DNA of 26,849 nt from an uncultured Clostridia bacterium. GTDB taxonomy: Bacteria; Bacillota; Clostridia; Monoglobales; Monoglobaceae. How positions within the stretch are numbered: position 1 is the first letter of the stretch; every line of letters starts with the position of its first letter. The stretch lies in contig CAKSIW010000034.1 of NCBI GenBank assembly GCA_934463175.1, positions 1-26,849 on the forward strand. Reading direction: 5' to 3'. This document shows, in pieces, positions 1 through 8,142 of this stretch. Under the pieces are notes generated by a model. The model did no database searches. It was not told the DNA's origin and saw only the letters and a program-made list of their open reading frames with translations. Position numbers and translations under genes: made by a program.

Positions 1-28
1 AACGGTTTGAACAGGGGTTCAAGCCGTT
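1..28 (+). terminator. Hairpin at left edge, possible terminator or attenuator
   Basis: A 12-bp stem (1-12 with 17-28, one G-T wobble) closes an AGGG loop. It is followed by a broken T-rich stretch (TTGGCTTTT region, 29-36). It could terminate an upstream gene or act as an intergenic attenuator in front of the ABC exporter pair. The T tract is interrupted and the upstream side is outside the window, so the role is uncertain. Confidence 0.4.
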
Positions 29-61
29 TGGCTTTTGCTGAACAAGTGAGGGAAAATACAT

Positions 62-1786
62 ATGCTGAAATATTTGAAAAAATATTGGCTGTGGTGTGTG
101 CTTGCACCGCTTTTTATGCTTGGCGAAATCACCATGGATTTAATTCAGCCCGATTTGATGGCAGACATTGTTGACAACGGCGTTCTGACGGGAAACATGC
201 CGGTGATTGCGGAAACGGGAACAAAAATGCTTGTCTTGGTGCTTTCCGGCGGAATCTGCGGCGTTTTGAGCGGAGTTTTCGCAAACTTTGCGGCGCAGGG
301 TTTCGGAAACGATCTCAGAAAGGCTGTTTTTGAAAAAATAATGAAGCTTTCATTTCAGCAGACCGATGAGTTTTCAACGGGATCGCTGATAACCCGTCTG
401 ACAAATGATGTGACACAGGTTCAGACAATGGTTATGATGTCTGTGCGTTCCGTAATCAGGTGCGGAATAATGTTTTTCGGAGGAATTGTTATGCTCAGGC
501 TGCAATCGGCGCGGTTTGCACGTGTTGCGGCATACGGACTTCCGTTTGTTGCGGCTTTTGTCTGGTTCTTTATGAAAAAAGCATCGCCGTTGTTTTCTGT
601 TGTTCAGGAAAAGCTTGACAGAATAAACTGCATAATGCAGGAGAACATTGCAGGTGCAAGAGTTGTGAAAGCATATGTCAGGGAAAAACACGAGCTTGGG
701 CGGTTTGACGAGGCAAATGAAGAGCTGAGCGGAATAAATCTGCGAGTGCAGTATCTTCTTGCGTTTATGAATCCGTGCATGAATATTGTTCTGAACACCT
801 GCGTTGTCGGAATTATTATTGCCGGAGGATATTCAGTCAGGACAGGCGGAGGAGTGACACCCGGTGAGATTATGGCGGCAATAACATATATGTCGATGAT
901 ATTGCACGGCATGATGTTTCTTGCAAATATCTTTCAGACATTCACGCGTGCGGCAGCATCGAGAAAAAGAATCTGCGAGGTTCTGGAGTGCAGAATTTCA
1001 ATATGTGACGGAGAGGGAGAGTGCAAAGCTTGCGAAAAAGGCACAGTTGAATTTCGCGACGTCAGCTTTTCATACCCTAACTCATCGGGTCAGCTTGTTC
1101 TTGAGGACATATCATTTTTTGTCGGAAGCGGTGAAACTGTTGCGATTATAGGGGCAACAGGCAGCGGAAAAACAACGCTTGTCAGTCTTATTCCAAGGTT
1201 TTATGACGTGACGTGCGGTGCTGTTTTGGTTGACGGTGTGAATGTCAAAGACTATAGCCTTGAAGCTCTGCGTGACAGAATTGCAATTGCGGCGCAGAAA
1301 ACAGAGCTGTATTCCCGCAGTGTTGAAGCAAACATACGCTGGGGGAGAGACGAGGCACGCCCTGCTGAAATCAAGAAGGCGGCAGAAACCGCAAAAGCCG
1401 ATGAATTTATATGTGAAAGTGAATATGGCTATCACACACAGGTTGCAGAGGGAGGCCGCTCGCTTTCGGGCGGACAGAAGCAGCGCATATCAATTGCAAG
1501 AGCCGTTCTGAAAAAAGCGGAAATCCTGATTTTTGACGATTCGACAAGTGCTCTTGATCTCAAAACGGAATCAGAGCTTCAGCAGGCTTTGCGTGAAGAG
1601 TGTCCCGGAATAACAAAGATTATTGTTGCACAGAGAATTGCGTCTGTCAAGGACGCGGACAGAATTATTGTGCTTGACGGCGGCAGGATCTCGGCTTGCG
1701 GAACTCACAGCGAGCTTTTTGCCGAGTCGGAGATATACCGCGACATATGTATCTCACAGCTGAAAGAGGGTGAGAGTGAAAAATGA
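62..1786 (+). CDS. ABC exporter half-transporter, degenerate-site subunit (permease plus ATPase)
   Basis: This 574-residue protein fuses an N-terminal membrane domain (about residues 1-310, type IV exporter fold) to a C-terminal nucleotide-binding domain. Walker A is GATGSGKTT at residues 364-372 and the signature is canonical LSGGQ at 468-472. Walker B ends in Asp492-Asp493, so the catalytic Glu is replaced by Asp, and the switch His is replaced by Gln524. In the family, these two changes mark the subunit that supplies Walker A/B to the degenerate site of a heterodimer such as TM287/288 or BmrCD. The ATG is preceded by a GTGAGGG stretch. Its stop overlaps the start of the next gene (ATGA), so the two are translationally coupled. 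The substrate is unknown; drug, lipid or peptide export are all possible. Confidence 0.93.
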   Translation: MLKYLKKYWLWCVLAPLFMLGEITMDLIQPDLMADIVDNGVLTGNMPVIAETGTKMLVLVLSGGICGVLSGVFANFAAQGFGNDLRKAVFEKIMKLSFQQTDEFSTGSLITRLTNDVTQVQTMVMMSVRSVIRCGIMFFGGIVMLRLQSARFARVAAYGLPFVAAFVWFFMKKASPLFSVVQEKLDRINCIMQENIAGARVVKAYVREKHELGRFDEANEELSGINLRVQYLLAFMNPCMNIVLNTCVVGIIIAGGYSVRTGGGVTPGEIMAAITYMSMILHGMMFLANIFQTFTRAAASRKRICEVLECRISICDGEGECKACEKGTVEFRDVSFSYPNSSGQLVLEDISFFVGSGETVAIIGATGSGKTTLVSLIPRFYDVTCGAVLVDGVNVKDYSLEALRDRIAIAAQKTELYSRSVEANIRWGRDEARPAEIKKAAETAKADEFICESEYGYHTQVAEGGRSLSGGQKQRISIARAVLKKAEILIFDDSTSALDLKTESELQQALREECPGITKIIVAQRIASVKDADRIIVLDGGRISACGTHSELFAESEIYRDICISQLKEGESEK

Positions 1787-3660
1787 CGGATTTTGAAAAC
1801 GGTGTTCCGAAAGGCTTTGAAAAGCGCGGAGACAGTGAATCAAGATATCGTGTGACAGAGGAGAGGACTGCGGGGCAGCTGCGGTTTGGGAGACGCGGCG
1901 GAAGAAACATGGGTCAGCCTGTTGAAAAGCCGAGGGAGGCACGGAAAACCGTGCTCAGACTTTTGAAATATTTCGGTCAGTTCAGAAACACGCACATTCT
2001 CCTGCTTGCAGCGGTTATCCCGGTTGTGTTCACCGCACTTGCCGCACCTGCAATTCAAGGGGCGGCTATTGACGAAATTGCTGCTCGGAATTGGGAAGGC
2101 TTGCGCCGTCTTGTAATTTTGCTTGCGATAGTGTTTCTTGTGAACGTTTTATGCACTCTCGCACAGTCGCTCCTTGCGGCAAAACTCAGTCAAAGCATTG
2201 TCAAGCTTATGCGCCATGATTTGTTCGGAAAAATTGACCGTTTGCCGATTGCATATATCGACACTCATTCAAGCGGAGATATAATGAGCAGAATGGCGAA
2301 TGATGTTGACAATATATCAAGCACAATCTCACAAAGTCTGGGGTCGCTGGTTTCGGGCGTGCTGACTGTGCTTGGAACAACGGCAATCATGTTTTATTAT
2401 TGTCCTCAGCTGACAGCAATAACACTTTTGACCGTTGTGCTGTCGGTGACTGCATCAAAAAATATGTCAAAGGTTATGCGCAATGCATACCGCAGACGCT
2501 CGGAGACTCTTGGCAGGCTGAACGGGCATTCTGAGGAAATGATAACCTCATATTGCTCGGTGGCGGCATACAACAAGCAGAAGGATATTATTGAAGAATT
2601 CAACCGTGCGTCGGACGAGCTTGCCTCGGCAGGCACACGTGCGGAAATTCTCGGCGGTTCAATGGGACCGCTGATGAATTGCATTTATAACATCAGCTTT
2701 GTGATTGTTGCGGCATTCGGAGGATATTTCGCGGCAAAAGGAATAATTACAATCGGTGTTATCTCCGCATTCATAATTTATGCAAGACAGTTTTCGCGTC
2801 CGATAAATGAAATTGCACAGCTTTACGGTTCGGTTCAAACCGCAGTTGCAGGGGCGGAACGGGTTTTTGAGCTTATTGACAGCCCCGACGAGGACAACAG
2901 CGGAAAATCATTAATGCCGGAGGGCGGCGGAATTGAGTTTCGGAATATATGCTTTTCCTATGTTAAAGGAAAACAGGTTTTGCATGATTTTAACCTTAAA
3001 ATAAAGCAGGGTGAAAAGGTTGCGCTTGTCGGTGCGACGGGAAGCGGAAAAACAACCGTTGTTAATTTGCTCATGCGGTTCTATCCGACCGATTCCGGAC
3101 AGATTATGATTGACGGAGTTGATATTTGTGATATAAGCCGTGATGAGCTTAGGAGAAACACTGCAATTGTGCTTCAGGACACGGTTTTGTTTTCGGACAC
3201 CATTGCGAATAACATCAAATATTCAAATACGGAGGCAACCGATGAACAAATGCTTCAAGCGGCAAAGCTCAGCAACTCGTCATATTTCATCGAAAAGCTT
3301 CCGCAGGGATATGAAACCTATCTTTCCCGTGCGGGGACAAACCTGTCTCAGGGACAGAGGCAGCTGCTGAACATTGCGAGAGCGGTGCTTGCCGACCCTG
3401 AAATACTCATACTTGATGAAGCGACATCGTCGGTTGATACCCGAACTGAGAAAAATATTCAGGACGCAATGGTGCGGCTGATGAAGAACAGGACAAGCCT
3501 TATTATTGCACACCGTTTGTCAACAATTCGTGATGCTGACAGAATTGTTGTTATGGAAAACGGAAGAATTGCGGAAACGGGAAATCATGATGAGCTGATT
3601 GAAAAACAGGGAAAGTATTACGAATTGTATATGACACAGTTTTCAGGAAAAAACATTTAA
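1783..3660 (+). CDS. ABC exporter half-transporter, catalytic partner subunit (permease plus ATPase)
   Basis: This 625-residue half-transporter has a charged, Gly/Arg-rich N-terminal extension of about 60 residues, a membrane domain (about 65-370) and an ATPase domain. Walker A is GATGSGKTT at 417-425, Walker B is Asp545-Glu546 and the switch histidine is His577, all canonical. The signature is LSQGQ (521-525) instead of LSGGQ. This matches the partner role: its signature motif completes the degenerate site with the preceding protein, while its own Walker B works with the normal signature of that protein. The start overlaps the upstream stop by 4 bp and has a purine-rich GAGGGTGAGAG ribosome binding site. 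A heterodimeric exporter is strongly inferred; its cargo cannot be read from the sequence. Confidence 0.93.
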   Translation: MTDFENGVPKGFEKRGDSESRYRVTEERTAGQLRFGRRGGRNMGQPVEKPREARKTVLRLLKYFGQFRNTHILLLAAVIPVVFTALAAPAIQGAAIDEIAARNWEGLRRLVILLAIVFLVNVLCTLAQSLLAAKLSQSIVKLMRHDLFGKIDRLPIAYIDTHSSGDIMSRMANDVDNISSTISQSLGSLVSGVLTVLGTTAIMFYYCPQLTAITLLTVVLSVTASKNMSKVMRNAYRRRSETLGRLNGHSEEMITSYCSVAAYNKQKDIIEEFNRASDELASAGTRAEILGGSMGPLMNCIYNISFVIVAAFGGYFAAKGIITIGVISAFIIYARQFSRPINEIAQLYGSVQTAVAGAERVFELIDSPDEDNSGKSLMPEGGGIEFRNICFSYVKGKQVLHDFNLKIKQGEKVALVGATGSGKTTVVNLLMRFYPTDSGQIMIDGVDICDISRDELRRNTAIVLQDTVLFSDTIANNIKYSNTEATDEQMLQAAKLSNSSYFIEKLPQGYETYLSRAGTNLSQGQRQLLNIARAVLADPEILILDEATSSVDTRTEKNIQDAMVRLMKNRTSLIIAHRLSTIRDADRIVVMENGRIAETGNHDELIEKQGKYYELYMTQFSGKNI

Positions 3661-3686
3661 ATTTATATAAAGAGAGGGAAATAATT

Positions 3687-4448
3687 ATGAAAAAACTCGG
3701 ATTACAGCTTTACACAATCAGAGACTTTATGACAACGGAGGAGGACATTCGCGAAAGCTTCATGAAGATGAAGGCGGCGGGATATGACCAGGCACAGACC
3801 GCGGGCTGTGCAATACCGTATGCTGACTTTGGAAGACTTGCAAAGGAAAACGGCATTGAAATTGTCGGAACACATGACAATTTTGACATGATGGTTAATG
3901 ACTTTGAACAGTCTTTGGAAAATCACAAGCTGCTTGGCACGAAAAACATGGGCACAGGCGGTTTTTGGTTCAGCAAAATTGAAGAGATTGAGAAGTTTAT
4001 CGAAAAGGCTAATATTGTTGCCGAGAAGGCTGCAAAGAACGGTATGAAGTTTACATATCATAACCACAGCCATGAGTTCATCAGACTTGAAAACGGAAAA
4101 ACCGCATTTGAAATGCTCATCGACGGTCTGGACAAAAACAACACAAGCTTTGTGCTTGACACCTACTGGGTTCAGCACGGAGGCGGCGATCCGCGTCAGT
4201 GGATTGAAAAGCTTGCAGGAAGAATTGACATTCTGCATCTCAAGGATATGTGCCGCGTGAAGGCTGAACATGATGTTCAGCAGATAACCGAAATCGGCAG
4301 CGGCAATATGAACTGGGACGGCATAATTGAAAGCGCAGAAAAAGCGGGTGTGAAATATTATGTTGTTGAGCAGGATATAAATTGGAAACCGAACTGCTTT
4401 GCGTCTATCAGAAAAAGTGCGGAATATCTTCGCAAGTATATGGATTAA
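3687..4448 (+). CDS. Sugar phosphate isomerase/epimerase-like TIM-barrel protein
   Basis: This 253-residue protein has the xylose-isomerase-like (AP endonuclease 2) TIM-barrel pattern. Visible candidate metal and active-site residues are the HNHSHE cluster (125-130), Asp158 in LDTYW, the HLKD block starting at His184, and Glu228 in VVEQD. Family members act as sugar epimerases, inosose dehydratases or hydroxypyruvate isomerases, and the substrate cannot be fixed by eye. A GAGAGGG ribosome binding site precedes the ATG. The gene lies 26 bp after the ABC pair with no terminator between them, so it may be co-transcribed, although no functional link to an exporter is obvious. It ends at the bidirectional terminator. 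Confidence 0.87.
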   Translation: MKKLGLQLYTIRDFMTTEEDIRESFMKMKAAGYDQAQTAGCAIPYADFGRLAKENGIEIVGTHDNFDMMVNDFEQSLENHKLLGTKNMGTGGFWFSKIEEIEKFIEKANIVAEKAAKNGMKFTYHNHSHEFIRLENGKTAFEMLIDGLDKNNTSFVLDTYWVQHGGGDPRQWIEKLAGRIDILHLKDMCRVKAEHDVQQITEIGSGNMNWDGIIESAEKAGVKYYVVEQDINWKPNCFASIRKSAEYLRKYMD

Positions 4449-4461
4449 TTATCAGACAAAA

Positions 4462-4491
4462 AAATGGTCTGCCGAATCCGGCAGACCATTT
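4462..4491. terminator. Bidirectional intrinsic terminator between convergent genes
   Basis: A perfect 13-bp stem (4462-4474 with 4479-4491) closes an AATC loop. It has an A-rich left flank and a TTTAATATTTTA right flank, so both directions give a U-rich tail. It sits between the isomerase stop and the stop of the minus-strand elongation factor G paralogue. Confidence 0.88.
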
Positions 4492-4500
4492 AATATTTTA

Positions 4501-6561
4501 TTATTTGCTTTCGGCAATAACCTTTTCAACCACATTCGGCGGTGCTTCGCGGTATGCTTCAAATTCAAATTCATAGCTGCCCTTTGCCTGTGTCATTGAC
4601 CTTAAATCTGATGAATATGAATGCATCTGAGCCATCGGAACCTCACCTTCAATGAGAGTGATTCCGTCGCCCTGCGGAGTCATGCCGAGCATCTGACCGC
4701 GGCGTTTGTTTATATCACCGATTATATCGCCTGTATAGCTGTCGGGAACATACACCTTGAGATGTCCGATTGGTTCAAGCAAAACAGGGCTTGCCTGCTC
4801 CATACCTGCTTTGAATGCAATTGATGCGGCGGTTTTGAATGCCATTTCGGACGAATCAACGGGGTGATATGAGCCGTCAAGCAGAGTTGCCTTGACGTTT
4901 ACAACAGGATATCCTGCAAGGACACCGTGCTTCATGCTTTCCTGCAAGCCTTTTTCAACGGCAGGGAAATAGTTCTTGGGAACAGCTCCGCCGAAAACCT
5001 TTTCTTCAAACACGAGCGAATCACTCTCGCAGGGTTCAAACTCAATCCAGACATGCCCATATTGTCCGTGACCTCCGGACTGTTTTTTATGCTTGCCTTC
5101 AACCTTAACCTTTTTGCGTATTGTCTCGCGGTATGCAACCTTCGGCTCGGTCAGCGAAACCTCAACACCGAATTTGTTTTTCAGCTTGCTCACCAGAATA
5201 TCTATGTGCTGATCACCCATACCCTTAATGAGTGTCTGATGTGTCTCTGTGTTGTTCTCAACACGGAAGGTTTTGTCCTCGTCCATGAGCTTTGTCAAGC
5301 CCTGGCTGATTTTATCCTCGTCGCCCTTTGTTTTAGGTACAACTGCAAGAGACATGTTCGGCTTCGCAAAATCAATGCCGTCAATCACAATGCGGTCATT
5401 TATGCTGCAAAGAGTGTCGCCAGTGTTTGTTGCGGCAAGCTTTGTCACTGCACCGATGTCGCCTGCATTCAGCTTTTCAACTTCAATTTGCTTCTTGCCG
5501 ACAAGAGCAAAAATCTTGCCTATACGTTCGTTTGTCTGCGAAACGGAATTGAAAACCGTTGTGTCGGGAGTCATAATTCCGGAATACACTTTGAAATATG
5601 ACAGCTTGCCGACATACGGATCTGCAACCGTTTTGAAAACAAGAGCTGCAAGAGGGTCATTAACTGAAACCTTTCTGCGTGCGTCCGAGCCGTCGGGCTT
5701 ATGCGCAATGAAAAATTCATCGGACGAATCTGATGACGGGAAGTATGCGTTAATTGCATTCATAAGTGAAGAAATGCCAAGCTTGCAGTATGCGCTTCCG
5801 CAGAGCACGGGGACGATGTCGCCTGCTGCGACTCCTGCACGCAGAGCGGAGTAGGTTTCCTCGAGCGTAAACGATTCGCCTGCAAAATACCTCTCCATGA
5901 GCTCCTCGGAGCTTTCAGCAACCGCCTCGTTTATCATTTCGCGTATCGGCGCGATGTCGTCCTCCATACCTTCGGGCATGGAAGCTGTCACAGTTCTGTC
6001 ACCGTCAAATTTTCTTGCTTCGCCTTCAACAACATTAACAAAACCTGTTATCGTGTCGCCTTCTCTGATCGGAACCTGGAACGGTGCAATCTTTTTTCCG
6101 TATTTTTCCCTGAGCTGCTCCAAAACGCCGTAATAGTTCACGCGTTCGTCATCAACCTTGTTGATGAACACAATTTTGGGAATGCCTGCCTCTTCAGCAT
6201 ATTTCCATGCCTTTTCAGCACCGACGGTCAGACCCGATTTTCCGCTCAGAACAATAAGCGCAGCATCGGCAACACGAACGCCCTGCTGAACCTCACCAAC
6301 AAAATCAAAAAATCCCGGTGTGTCTATGATATTAAACTTTGTTCCGCTCCAGTCGCACGTTGCAACAGCGGCACTGATTGAGAATTTGCGTTTGATTTCT
6401 TCGGGATCGAAATCCATAACGGTGTTTCCGTCCTGAGTTCTGCCCATTCTTTCAACAGAGCCGGCAGTGTAGAGCATAGCCTCGGCAAGAGATGTCTTTC
6501 CTGAGTTTCCGTGCCCCAGCAGACAAAAGTTTTTGATTTTTGATGATTCGTATAGTTTCAA
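4501..6561 (-). CDS. fusA: Elongation factor G-like translational GTPase paralogue
   Basis: This 686-residue protein has the full EF-G layout: GTPase domain, domain II, domain III, domain IV with the conserved QSGGHGQYGHVW segment, and domain V. The GTPase motifs are atypical. G1 is GHGNSGKT (16-23) rather than AHIDAGKT, the switch I threonine position reads Ser61 (KFSIS), G3 is DTPGF (80-84) with Phe84 where EF-G has the catalytic His, and G4 is NKVD (134-137). This marks it as an EF-G-2-type paralogue rather than the housekeeping factor, which is usually in the str operon. Translation starts at TTG, 7 nt after a strong AGGAGGG. A sigma-A promoter lies upstream. Reduced or altered GTP hydrolysis is an inference. 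The symbol is the family name only. Confidence 0.9.
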   Translation of the reverse strand: MKLYESSKIKNFCLLGHGNSGKTSLAEAMLYTAGSVERMGRTQDGNTVMDFDPEEIKRKFSISAAVATCDWSGTKFNIIDTPGFFDFVGEVQQGVRVADAALIVLSGKSGLTVGAEKAWKYAEEAGIPKIVFINKVDDERVNYYGVLEQLREKYGKKIAPFQVPIREGDTITGFVNVVEGEARKFDGDRTVTASMPEGMEDDIAPIREMINEAVAESSEELMERYFAGESFTLEETYSALRAGVAAGDIVPVLCGSAYCKLGISSLMNAINAYFPSSDSSDEFFIAHKPDGSDARRKVSVNDPLAALVFKTVADPYVGKLSYFKVYSGIMTPDTTVFNSVSQTNERIGKIFALVGKKQIEVEKLNAGDIGAVTKLAATNTGDTLCSINDRIVIDGIDFAKPNMSLAVVPKTKGDEDKISQGLTKLMDEDKTFRVENNTETHQTLIKGMGDQHIDILVSKLKNKFGVEVSLTEPKVAYRETIRKKVKVEGKHKKQSGGHGQYGHVWIEFEPCESDSLVFEEKVFGGAVPKNYFPAVEKGLQESMKHGVLAGYPVVNVKATLLDGSYHPVDSSEMAFKTAASIAFKAGMEQASPVLLEPIGHLKVYVPDSYTGDIIGDINKRRGQMLGMTPQGDGITLIEGEVPMAQMHSYSSDLRSMTQAKGSYEFEFEAYREAPPNVVEKVIAESK

Positions 6562-6568
6562 CTTTCAA

Positions 6569-6575
6569 CCCTCCT
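6569..6575 (-). promoter_or_regulatory. Ribosome binding site that fixes a TTG start
   Basis: AGGAGGG on the minus strand ends 7 nt before the in-frame TTG at 6561-6559. The next in-frame ATG is at codon 29, inside the G1 region of the GTPase domain, so TTG is the only sensible start for the EF-G paralogue. Confidence 0.85.
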
Positions 6576-6607
6576 GTATGTGTATTGAATAAAATTGCTA
6601 TATCTTG

Positions 6608-6636
6608 ATTATACTTGATATTGCAAAGATTTTCAA
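6608..6636 (-). promoter_or_regulatory. Sigma-A-type promoter of the EF-G paralogue
   Basis: On the minus strand, TTGAAA (6636-6631) is followed after exactly 17 nt by TATAAT (6613-6608). The predicted start near 6601 gives a leader of about 40 nt. The promoter begins just past the stop of the neighbouring minus-strand gene, which has no visible terminator. Confidence 0.8.
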
Positions 6637-6659
6637 CCAAAATACAACCAATAATTTTT

Positions 6660-7982
6660 TTATTTTTTATGCACTTTTGCTAAAATTACTTTTTTGCCGC
6701 TTTTGGCTGTGTTAAGCCGTGCCGTATCCTTTATGCTTTTAAGCTCATTTTGGATTTTTTCAAGCTCGGTGTGAATTGCGGACAGCTCTTTCCTGATAAA
6801 AGCATAATCTGTTTTGTCAGGAATTTTTTCGCGGCTGCTTTGTTCTCCGTCAGTCACCCAAAATCCGTCTGACGGGTCGAGAGTGCGTTGTGCCAGCCCC
6901 ATTTTTTCCATTATTTCTGTCTTTTTTTTCTCAATTTCCTGTCTGCGCCGGTCATTTTCTTCCGCGGCGGTCGGATTAACGGTCGGCGGCTGAGGTGAAA
7001 TTCGTTTTTCAAAAAAATCGGGCTCGTCAAAAAGAAAAAGCTTTTTCTCATCTGTATATCCCAAATTATGCCGGACATTTCCCGAATATGCACAGCACAG
7101 TTTAATCGGAACGGTTTTGTCTTTTTCGCCAAACTTTTTTTCATCAAGACGGCTCCACACTGCCGCTGACGTGTCATAATTGCTCAGAATGACATAGCTG
7201 TTGTCATACCAGAGCAGTCTCGCCCCGCCGTTTCCGCAGGAGAGAATGGGAGCCGAACAGCTGTCGGTGTGCCGTCTGGTGAGCTGCTGTGCGGAAGAAA
7301 GTGTGCCGTCGGCAGTCAGAGTTCGAAAATAAATTCCGCCGCTGAGCTTATAGCTCATGTATAGCTTGCCGCGGGAAAAACATGCATAAAAGCAGTGTAC
7401 CTGCCGTCCGCGGTCTTCAATTTTTATATATTCACCTGTGCGCCCTGATTTTTCCGAAAATACCTTATATCCGAAAGAGCCGTCCGTGCCGCTGTGGAAA
7501 ACGAATATGCCGTCCGTCCCGTCTGCAACGGAAAAAACGATTTTGTTTTCTTCCGAAAGAACGGCAAGCTCCTCATGTGCTTCTTCGGTGTCGGATATTT
7601 TTTGAATGCGGACCGCAGTGCCGCGCTGCCCTTCTGCTGTGTATATAATATAAGGATTGTTTTTCAGACACGAATGGACAGAAACAACCGGCAAGCCTAC
7701 GCTGTCCTCAGCTGCATTGTAAATGCAGCGTTTCAGCCATTTGCCGTCCGACGTGTGCCGCAAATACGTTACGCTGCCGCCGGAATCGGAAAAGACAGCA
7801 TGAAGAGTGTCTTTTGAATCAATTGATGCGTCAAAACAGGAAATCCTGTCTGAAAGCACAAACGAGGCTTCATCGCGTATTAAGCCGTTTGTTATACTGC
7901 TGCACAGAAGCTCTGACGAATCATCTGTTCGGAGATAATATCCGTCAGAGCCGTTTGATTTTTTCAGAATTATATCATTCAT
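6660..7982 (-). CDS. Unknown protein: probable beta-propeller domain plus C-terminal coiled coil
   Basis: I do not recognise this 440-residue protein. Residues about 10-320 show repeated beta-strand blocks with small-polar turns (SDSGGSVTYLRHTSDGKW, LRHTSDG, YDNSYVIL), as in sequence-divergent beta-propellers. After a proline-rich joint (SPQPPTVNPT) come two heptad-like, strongly charged helical stretches and a basic tail ending in KVHKK. There is no signal peptide or membrane segment. An upstream extension to 8081 is possible in frame, but GGGAGGC sits 6 nt before the ATG at 7982, so I chose that start. A weak TTGAAA/TATATA promoter may lie at 8032-8005. The gene is divergent from the Cys-rich gene and may share its regulation. 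Function unknown. Confidence 0.72.
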   Translation of the reverse strand: MNDIILKKSNGSDGYYLRTDDSSELLCSSITNGLIRDEASFVLSDRISCFDASIDSKDTLHAVFSDSGGSVTYLRHTSDGKWLKRCIYNAAEDSVGLPVVSVHSCLKNNPYIIYTAEGQRGTAVRIQKISDTEEAHEELAVLSEENKIVFSVADGTDGIFVFHSGTDGSFGYKVFSEKSGRTGEYIKIEDRGRQVHCFYACFSRGKLYMSYKLSGGIYFRTLTADGTLSSAQQLTRRHTDSCSAPILSCGNGGARLLWYDNSYVILSNYDTSAAVWSRLDEKKFGEKDKTVPIKLCCAYSGNVRHNLGYTDEKKLFLFDEPDFFEKRISPQPPTVNPTAAEENDRRRQEIEKKKTEIMEKMGLAQRTLDPSDGFWVTDGEQSSREKIPDKTDYAFIRKELSAIHTELEKIQNELKSIKDTARLNTAKSGKKVILAKVHKK

Positions 7983-7988
7983 TTCTTT

Positions 7989-7995
7989 GCCTCCC
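7989..7995 (-). promoter_or_regulatory. Ribosome binding site that decides the internal ATG start
   Basis: GGGAGGC on the minus strand lies 6 nt before the ATG at 7982-7980. The longer reading from 8081 lacks a comparable site and adds 33 basic, low-complexity residues. The shorter protein is therefore preferred. Confidence 0.75.
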
Positions 7996-8066
7996 AAAGT
8001 GTTATATATATAATATACAGGATATTTTTCAAAATTATTTTTGTTCCGCGGATATTCATTGGCTGT

Positions 8067-8093
8067 AACTCTTTTTTTCATTCGACATATTAT
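8067..8093 (+). promoter_or_regulatory. Possible sporulation-type (sigma-K/E-like) promoter
   Basis: AAC (8067-8069) is followed after 16 nt by CATATTAT (8086-8093), close to the sigma-K pattern AC-N16/17-CATAnnnTA. It lies about 50 nt before the start of the Cys-rich gene. TATTAT (8088-8093) could also be a sigma-A -10, but it has only a poor -35. These motifs are short and the assignment is tentative. Confidence 0.3.
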
Positions 8094-8142
8094 GTAATGA
8101 AGTCGGAAAACTCAAAATTTTGAATTAACAGGAGGAATTATC

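Noticed and set aside
3702..4271. 189-codon open frame antisense to the sugar isomerase gene
   Set aside because: It overlaps a well-supported gene completely, has no ribosome binding site, and its residue pattern (Cys/His/Leu-rich) is that of a codon-bias shadow.
4927..5854. Long + strand open frames of 224 and 201 codons inside the EF-G paralogue
   Set aside because: Both are antisense to a clear EF-G family protein, with no start signals and no recognisable domains.
7983..8081. 33-codon N-terminal extension of the propeller/coiled-coil gene
   Set aside because: A strong GGGAGGC site supports the internal ATG at 7982, and the extension is low-complexity sequence translated from the promoter region.
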